Below, piece by piece: positions 7,539 to 8,265 of a DNA stretch of 8,265 bases. This DNA is from DATDCV01 sp036524155 (GTDB lineage: Bacteria > Verrucomicrobiota > Verrucomicrobiia > Limisphaerales > UBA8199). A program made the position numbers and the translations under genes. The notes under the pieces are model-generated. The model did not search any database. It saw only the letters and a list, made by a program, of their open reading frames with translations, and had not been told where the DNA came from. Location: assembly GCA_036524155.1 (NCBI GenBank), contig DATDCV010000455.1, forward strand, positions 1-8,265, read 5' to 3'. How positions within the stretch are numbered: the first letter of the stretch is position 1; each line of letters starts with the position of its first letter.

Positions 7539-7564
7539 GTCGTCGCTGGATCGGCAGCGACGAC
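7539..7564 (+). terminator. Perfect 10-bp hairpin after the exported-protein genes
   Basis: GTCGTCGCTG (7539-7548), a six-base loop and CAGCGACGAC (7555-7564) form a perfect GC-rich stem 36 bases after the stop codon at 7502. There is no T tract behind it, so it would be a weak intrinsic terminator. It may serve as a 3'-end stabilising or pausing structure, with the T-rich terminator further downstream as the true end. Confidence 0.5.
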
Positions 7565-7574
7565 GGGACAGCCT

Positions 7575-7620
7575 GTCAGATTTAGTCAGATTTAGTCAGA
7601 TATGCTCAGATTTGCTCAGA
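7575..7620. repeat. Decamer tandem array 1, (G/C)TCAGATTT(A/G)
   Basis: Four full 10-bp units and one partial unit follow each other without gaps: GTCAGATTTA, GTCAGATTTA, GTCAGATATG, CTCAGATTTG and CTCAGA. The period matches roughly one helical turn, so each copy of the TCAGA core faces the same side of the DNA. It lies outside any supported gene, between a hairpin and a palindrome. Its core resembles that of the second array at 7721-7770. Confidence 0.9.
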
Positions 7621-7654
7621 CCACGCGAAATTCCCCCCGTACTGGCTGTTGTAA

Positions 7655-7671
7655 GCCGAGTGCAACTCGGC
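7655..7671. repeat. REP-like palindrome GCCGAGT-GCA-ACTCGGC
   Basis: A perfect 7-bp inverted repeat with a three-base spacer stands between the two decamer arrays. Its size and intergenic position are like dispersed REP-type palindromes. Whether it recurs in the genome cannot be seen from this window. Confidence 0.6.
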
Positions 7672-7685
7672 GCTCCGACCCAAGA

Positions 7686-7720
7686 CCGAGCGGAAACCGC
7701 GCGGCTGTTTTTGTTTTTTT
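7686..7720 (+). terminator. Intrinsic (Rho-independent) terminator with long T tract
   Basis: CCGAGCGG (7686-7693), loop AAA, and CCGCGCGG (7697-7704) pair over eight positions with one A-G mismatch. They are followed by CTG and then 13 bases that are all T except one G (7708-7720). This is a strong plus-strand terminator. It most likely ends transcripts of the two exported-protein genes, although it lies 183 bases after the last stop codon, leaving a long structured 3' end that includes decamer array 1. Confidence 0.75.
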
Positions 7721-7770
7721 TATGTCCGATTATGTCCGTTTAAGTCCGTTTTACTCCCATTGAGTCCGCG
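7721..7770. repeat. Decamer tandem array 2, TATGTCCGTT-type
   Basis: Five consecutive 10-bp units begin exactly where the terminator T tract ends: TATGTCCGAT, TATGTCCGTT, TAAGTCCGTT, TTACTCCCAT and TGAGTCCGCG. The central (G/C)TCC(G/C) is kept in every unit while the flanks drift, as expected for repeated binding sites or an old tandem expansion. Aligned on GTC, the units match array 1 as GTC(A/C)GATT. Confidence 0.85.
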
Positions 7771-7810
7771 GTGCCCGGGTGCGGAGCTGTTGTTTGGCCG
7801 CTGCCGGGCG

Positions 7811-7840
7811 GCGGCGTTCCCAAGGAGGGCGGAACGCCGC
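7811..7840. repeat. Perfect 10-bp inverted repeat, GCGGCGTTCC / GGAACGCCGC
   Basis: Two perfectly complementary 10-base arms are separated by exactly ten bases (CAAGGAGGGC). No T tract follows, so it is not an obvious terminator. It is the strongest of the series of hairpins in this gene-poor stretch and may be a dispersed palindromic repeat or part of a folded RNA. Confidence 0.7.
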
Positions 7841-8130
7841 GCGCGCGGCAGGGGCGGCTGCCAGTCCGCGTCGGCCGGCACCGTCGGGTGACTGCGGCGC
7901 TGCTCAAAATGTCAAAGAGCGGTTCTGCGTTCCGAGGTCAACCGACCTCGGGCACAGACATAAAGCACGTTACCTGCGAGCCCATCACGAAGTCTTCTCT
8001 GGAGAAGCCCCTTCGCATTAAGAAAGCCAGGGCTGCAGGTGCGGGTGGTGGCCTGATCGTTCAGGCTGCCGTTTTGCGTGGGTCGTTCACATTTGTGTTT
8101 TTTGCCGACCACGGTAAGAAAACCACTTGG

Positions 8131-8239
8131 ACATTATGCTGAGGTGTTAATTATGCGGAGGTGGCGAAGGTCAAAGCCAATTCAGCGCGTCAGGTCAGGC
8201 CTTTGGTTATCGCGATGGGGAGGGAACTGCGCATAATTA
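8131..8239. repeat. ATTATGC repeat group with XerC-arm-like half-sites
   Basis: ATTATGCTGAGGTG (8133-8146) recurs with one mismatch as ATTATGCGGAGGTG (8150-8163), a 17-base direct repeat offset. TAATTATGCG (8148-8157) is matched in perfect inversion by CGCATAATTA (8230-8239). The right copy contains TGCGCATAAT (8228-8237), identical to ten bases of the XerC arm and adjoining spacer of the E. coli dif site. No XerD-like arm follows at the normal spacing, so complete dif function is not supported. Recombinase half-sites or the terminal repeats of an element running off the right edge are possible. Confidence 0.45.
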
Positions 8240-8265
8240 TTTTCCAGGAACTGGAGCAGTGAATC

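Larger units (their letters stand above)
7771..8265. other. Gene-poor stretch rich in hairpins; no supported CDS
   Basis: Apart from the listed repeats I see no convincing gene here. A 123-codon plus-strand ORF (GTG at 7771) has no domain, low-complexity Gly/Arg composition and runs through several perfect palindromes, so I do not call it. Hairpins at 7847-7862 (5 bp), 7932-7951 (8 bp, CCGAGGTC-AACC-GACCTCGG), 7994-8007 (6 bp) and 8051-8066 (6 bp, GCCTGA-TCGT-TCAGGC) follow the larger one at 7811-7840. Composition becomes more AT-rich toward the right edge. It could hold a structured RNA, dispersed palindromes or the edge of a mobile element. Confidence 0.5.

Noticed and set aside
7575..7770. 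CRISPR array
   Set aside because: Units are 10 bp and contiguous with no spacers, and there are no cas genes.
7771..8142. 123-codon plus-strand ORF in the gene-poor tract
   Set aside because: GTG start inside the end of the decamer array, no Shine-Dalgarno, no domain, and its sequence is shaped by perfect palindromes.
8253..8265. Possible new gene start (GTG at 8259 after GGAG)
   Set aside because: Spacing between GGAG and GTG is only two bases and too little sequence follows to judge.

Overview
The window looks like chromosomal DNA of a GC-rich Verrucomicrobiota bacterium, most plausibly from the Pedosphaerales/Limisphaerales side (former subdivision 3). This placement is inference. It rests on two exported beta-rich proteins with C-terminal modules of the W..V/FFRL or FYRV type that are common there, a sugar-use operon built from a secreted GH36-like enzyme and an SSS symporter, and short-period decamer repeats in a gene-poor stretch. 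No rRNA, tRNA, CRISPR array or intact transposase gene is visible.

Layout. Positions 1-4928 hold a tight minus-strand operon, transcribed right to left. It encodes an exported GH36/clan-D-like alpha-galactosidase (4928-2442), an SGLT-like sodium:solute symporter (2429-729, 12-bp gap) and a galactose-mutarotase-fold protein (718 to beyond the left edge, 10-bp gap). Together they fit a route in which alpha-galactosides are cleaved outside the cytoplasm, the sugar is taken up with sodium, and the free hexose is handled inside. Positions 4929-5156 are the divergent intergenic region.

Positions 5157-5510 carry the wreck of a toxin-antitoxin pair on the plus strand: an intact DUF433 antitoxin followed directly by a DUF5615-like (PIN-fold) toxin remnant with no start codon and no C-terminal part. 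After a short region with one possible 37-codon ORF come two exported proteins of unknown function (5777-6577 and 6603-7502), probably co-transcribed.

Positions 7503-8265 hold no convincing gene but are full of structure. In order there is a 10-bp hairpin just after the second exported-protein gene, a decamer array, a REP-like palindrome, a strong intrinsic terminator with a long T tract, a second decamer array abutting that T tract, a series of perfect hairpins at 7811-8066, and three copies of an ATTATGC core near the right edge. The last group includes a 10-bp inverted repeat and a 10-base match to the XerC arm of dif. These last 760 bases are the most unusual part of the window. None of the six visible gene starts has a good Shine-Dalgarno sequence.
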